Assembly: GCA_029547025.1 (NCBI GenBank)
Contig: JAKPQA010000022.1
Span: forward strand, 1 to 64,000
Length of the DNA stretch: 64,000 nt
Reading direction: 5' to 3'
DNA from: Armatimonadota bacterium
GTDB lineage: Bacteria; Armatimonadota; Zipacnadia; UBA1398; JAKPQA01
The translations under genes were made by a program, and so were the position numbers. Position 1 is the first letter of the stretch; every line of letters begins with the position of its first letter. Under the pieces are notes generated by a model. It saw only the letters and a list, made by a program, of their open reading frames with translations. It did not search any database and had not been told where the DNA came from. Below, piece by piece: positions 61,684 through 64,000 of this stretch.

Positions 61684-63957
61684 ATGGCAGCCCGTAGACC
61701 GAAGAACGCGCTGGCGAAAGGCCGGCGACCCAAGGACAGGAGCCGGCGCAACTCGTGGGCGACTGAGATCGGCTGGTGGCGTTGCCTCGATATCCTGGTC
61801 GAGGCGCCGCTGTTCCTCGCCCTGCTGTTGACGCCCGTCGTCGCGGGGGAGTGCGTGGCCGGTCAGCCGCCTCGCGGGGGCGAGCTGAGCCTGAGTCTGG
61901 CGTTTTGCACCCTCATCCTGGTAGCTCTGGCACTCGCCGCTCTGCGTGAGCTGTTCGAGCTCGACCCGCTGCCCTGGCCTCCGGTGGCTTTGGTGGTTGC
62001 TGCGGGCGTGCTCGTGGCCGCGCATGTGGCCAGTTACGCAGTGACTATCGATCGGCATGCGACGACGATCGAGACGGCCCGAATACTCTGCGGCATGCTG
62101 ATGGTCGTCCTGCTGGCTCGCGAGTCGGGCCGCTCGCCCGATGTTCGGCTCCGGGCCGCCATCGCCATCGCGGCCGGTACGGCATGGAGCGCCGGGGTCG
62201 GGATCCGCGACTACCTGTTCAATGTCCGGATGGGCGATCCGTCGTGGAGGACCTTTGGGACTTTCGCGTCGCCCAACTCGCTGGCGGGCCAGATCGTGAT
62301 CGGTTTCCCCCTAGCTCTGGCCCTGGTATCGGTCCGTCGCCTACGCCCGTGGCAGGCCGTGACCATCGTGGGGTGCATGATCATCGCGGTGTGTCTGCCA
62401 CTGACGGCGTCGAAGGCGGGTCTGCTGGCCTTCGTGGCTTCCATGGCGGTCTTTGCGGTGCTGCGCATCCACGGTCCGGCTCATCGCCGGGTATTGCTTG
62501 CCCTGCTCTGCTGTGCAGCCCTGGGGCTGGTGGTCTTCGTATTACCACCAGTACGAAATCGTCTTGTGGTGGCTCTGACGACGCAGAACCACTCGTGGGT
62601 GTTTCGATACTATACCTGGTTGGCCGCCGCCGCGTGCTATATCCACCATCCGGTAGTCGGGACGGGCGCGGGGACCTTCTCTCAGGCCTACCTACCCTAC
62701 GCTCTAGCCGGGCCGACCCACCACGCGCACTGCCAGCTCCTGGAGACCGCCAGCGACACGGGCTCGATCGGACTCCTGGCCACCGTTGCGCTGCTGGTTC
62801 TCGGCATCCGGTTCACCCTGGCGCCCGCCCACGCTGACTCGGACCCGTCGCCCGATGCGTTTCTCAGCCTGCTGCGCCCGGGGGCCGCCGCGGCGCTGGT
62901 TGCCGCGTGCATACATAACCTCTTCGACTACGACTGGTATGTGCTTCCCTCGATGCTCAGCGTGGCGGCGGTTATCGGCATCAGTTGCGGCGTGGGCCGG
63001 TCGCGGAGGCCCGCCGTTCGCATGGCGCTGCGGCGGTCGATCGCTGCCATTGCCCTGGTCGTGGCGGTGGGGCTGATCGGGCTGGTCCAGCGCGAGCGGG
63101 CGGCCGCACGGCTGTTCGAGTCCGCCCAGGCCTCGCGGCGATCGGGCAACACCAGTGCGGCGGTGCTGCAGCTGGAGGCGGCCACGAGGCTGGCGCCCGG
63201 CTGGGGCGCGGCGTGGAGGCTGTTGGGCATCCTGCAGCGCTACGAGCCGGATGCGGGTCGTGAGGCGTTTGGGAGGGCCATCGCCGTGCAGCCTGCCTTT
63301 GCGGGGAACCGCATGGCTTTTGCCGAGGCGCTGATCGAGGCCGGACAGTACGATGAGGCCAAGGAGCAATGCGAGGCGGCCGTCCGGCTGGACCCGCACG
63401 CGACGCAAGCTCTGGTCGAGCTCGCAGCCATGGCGCAGCAGGAGGGAGGCCTGGCCACGGCCATCGGCTGGCTTGAACGCCTCGCGGCCCTCGAGACCAC
63501 ACCCTACGGCCGGTACAAGGCCGCACCGGAGATTCTCAACACCGAGTTCCTGTATGCGCACGCGGGTCTGGCCGAGCTGTTCGCCTTGCGGGATGGCCCG
63601 GACTCGCCCAGTGCGAAGCGAGAGCGGGCGCGGGCCCTGGCGCTTGCGGAGGATATGACCCGGCGCTACGAGGCGCAGTACGCAGCTCTGATGAAGAAGC
63701 ACGATGACTCGCCGGACCGTGCCATGCTGGTCCGTAGTTTCCTGGCCGCTTATCACTTCACTCCCGAGGCCATGCGCCAGGTCGATATCGTCCGAGCCGC
63801 ACTCCTGTTGGCGGGTGGATCGGCCGGTGGCGAGGCGGACACGGCCCGGGACCGGGCGATGTCGATCCATAGCGAGACGGTGCGGCAGATCGAGTCGGGC
63901 AACTGGCCGGGCGTCTTGGTGGCAACGCGAGCCGAACGGCTGGTCAGCGGGCTATGA
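61684..63957 (+). CDS. O-antigen ligase/polymerase-like membrane protein with C-terminal TPR
   Basis: Protein of 757 aa. The first half has about 10-12 hydrophobic helices, with the Wzy_C/WaaL-like block FGTFASPNSLAGQIVIGFPLA, LTASKAGLL and a large periplasmic loop (PVVGTGAGTFSQAYLPYALAG, HHAHCQLLETASDTG). The second half (about 465-757) holds TPR-like repeats (ASRRSGNTSAAVLQLEAATRL, AEALIEAGQYDEAKEQCEAA). Such proteins ligate or polymerise surface polysaccharide. ATG 61684 is used; GTG 61660 overlaps the GT2 stop and is possible. It belongs to the GT2 operon. Confidence 0.85.
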   Translation: MAARRPKNALAKGRRPKDRSRRNSWATEIGWWRCLDILVEAPLFLALLLTPVVAGECVAGQPPRGGELSLSLAFCTLILVALALAALRELFELDPLPWPPVALVVAAGVLVAAHVASYAVTIDRHATTIETARILCGMLMVVLLARESGRSPDVRLRAAIAIAAGTAWSAGVGIRDYLFNVRMGDPSWRTFGTFASPNSLAGQIVIGFPLALALVSVRRLRPWQAVTIVGCMIIAVCLPLTASKAGLLAFVASMAVFAVLRIHGPAHRRVLLALLCCAALGLVVFVLPPVRNRLVVALTTQNHSWVFRYYTWLAAAACYIHHPVVGTGAGTFSQAYLPYALAGPTHHAHCQLLETASDTGSIGLLATVALLVLGIRFTLAPAHADSDPSPDAFLSLLRPGAAAALVAACIHNLFDYDWYVLPSMLSVAAVIGISCGVGRSRRPAVRMALRRSIAAIALVVAVGLIGLVQRERAAARLFESAQASRRSGNTSAAVLQLEAATRLAPGWGAAWRLLGILQRYEPDAGREAFGRAIAVQPAFAGNRMAFAEALIEAGQYDEAKEQCEAAVRLDPHATQALVELAAMAQQEGGLATAIGWLERLAALETTPYGRYKAAPEILNTEFLYAHAGLAELFALRDGPDSPSAKRERARALALAEDMTRRYEAQYAALMKKHDDSPDRAMLVRSFLAAYHFTPEAMRQVDIVRAALLLAGGSAGGEADTARDRAMSIHSETVRQIESGNWPGVLVATRAERLVSGL

Positions 63958-63972
63958 CTGAAGGGGCGTGCC

Positions 63973-64000
63973 ATGCCGAACGTGCGAGTGATTCACGGCC
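63973..64000 (+). CDS. Start of a gene cut by the window end
   Basis: ATG 63973, 15 bp after the ligase gene, with AAGGGG upstream. Only nine codons (MPNVRVIHG) are present, so nothing can be said of its function. Confidence 0.4.

Overview
The window is strongly G+C-rich chromosomal DNA from a bacterium with very dense, operon-based gene packing. There are many 4-nt start/stop overlaps and frequent GTG/TTG starts. No rRNA, tRNA, CRISPR array, insertion sequence or prophage is visible. The gene set suggests an uncultured anaerobic or facultative, probably diderm bacterium of the Planctomycetota/Verrucomicrobiota/Armatimonadota/Hydrogenedentota kind. Evidence: a class III (oxygen-sensitive) ribonucleotide reductase with its activase; many secreted glycosidase-like proteins typical of those phyla (GxGYxYP, GH42-like, GH16, WbsX, ThuA-like); several lipoproteins and an O-antigen ligase; and a meso-diaminopimelate-type MurE. 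The phylum cannot be fixed from this window alone.

Layout. 1-590: a possibly degraded ORF. 590-5975: two divergent secreted carbohydrate-active proteins. 6027-9521 (minus): lipoprotein, VOC protein, GH16-like protein and CorA in one cluster. 9522-13216: long regulatory region with two NrdR-like boxes, then a class III RNR whose glycyl-radical domain is a separate 51-aa ORF, then NrdG. 13486-17406: a secreted glycosidase-like protein with an inserted phage-tail-like module, and a WbsX-like protein. 17449-19686: a large unknown secreted protein. 19993-21038: secG and an LPP20-like protein. 21055-25262 (minus): rel-dtd-TPR-MBL operon. 25369-25421: a bidirectional promoter also serving amrA. 26143-28186: small membrane and zinc-ribbon proteins. 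28433-38661: mutS2, then a serine-biosynthesis/amino-acid operon (serC-like, serA, DUF1015, aminotransferase, M42 peptidase, TolB-like protein). 38658-39719: an ARPP-1-like secreted protein.

39971-57485 (all minus) is one long cell-envelope block, transcribed trmFO-xerC-hslV-hslU-rsmH-ftsL-ftsI-murE-murF-mraY-murD-ftsW-murG-murC-ftsQ. It makes the cytoplasmic and lipid-linked peptidoglycan precursors and the septal transpeptidase/flippase machinery, preceded by a tRNA methylase, a chromosome-dimer recombinase and a proteasome-like protease. mraZ, murB, ddl, ftsA and ftsZ are not in the cluster. 57569-64000: a tandem pair of SIS-domain proteins (the first with a Tat-like signal), a ThuA-like protein, an ECF sigma factor, and a surface-polysaccharide operon (Trm112-like, GT2, O-antigen ligase/TPR) running off the right edge.

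The hexamer TATAAT was noticed at only five places, all just upstream of genes (secG, amrA, mutS2, the serine operon, trmFO). Two of them lie so close to the start codon that the transcripts would be essentially leaderless.
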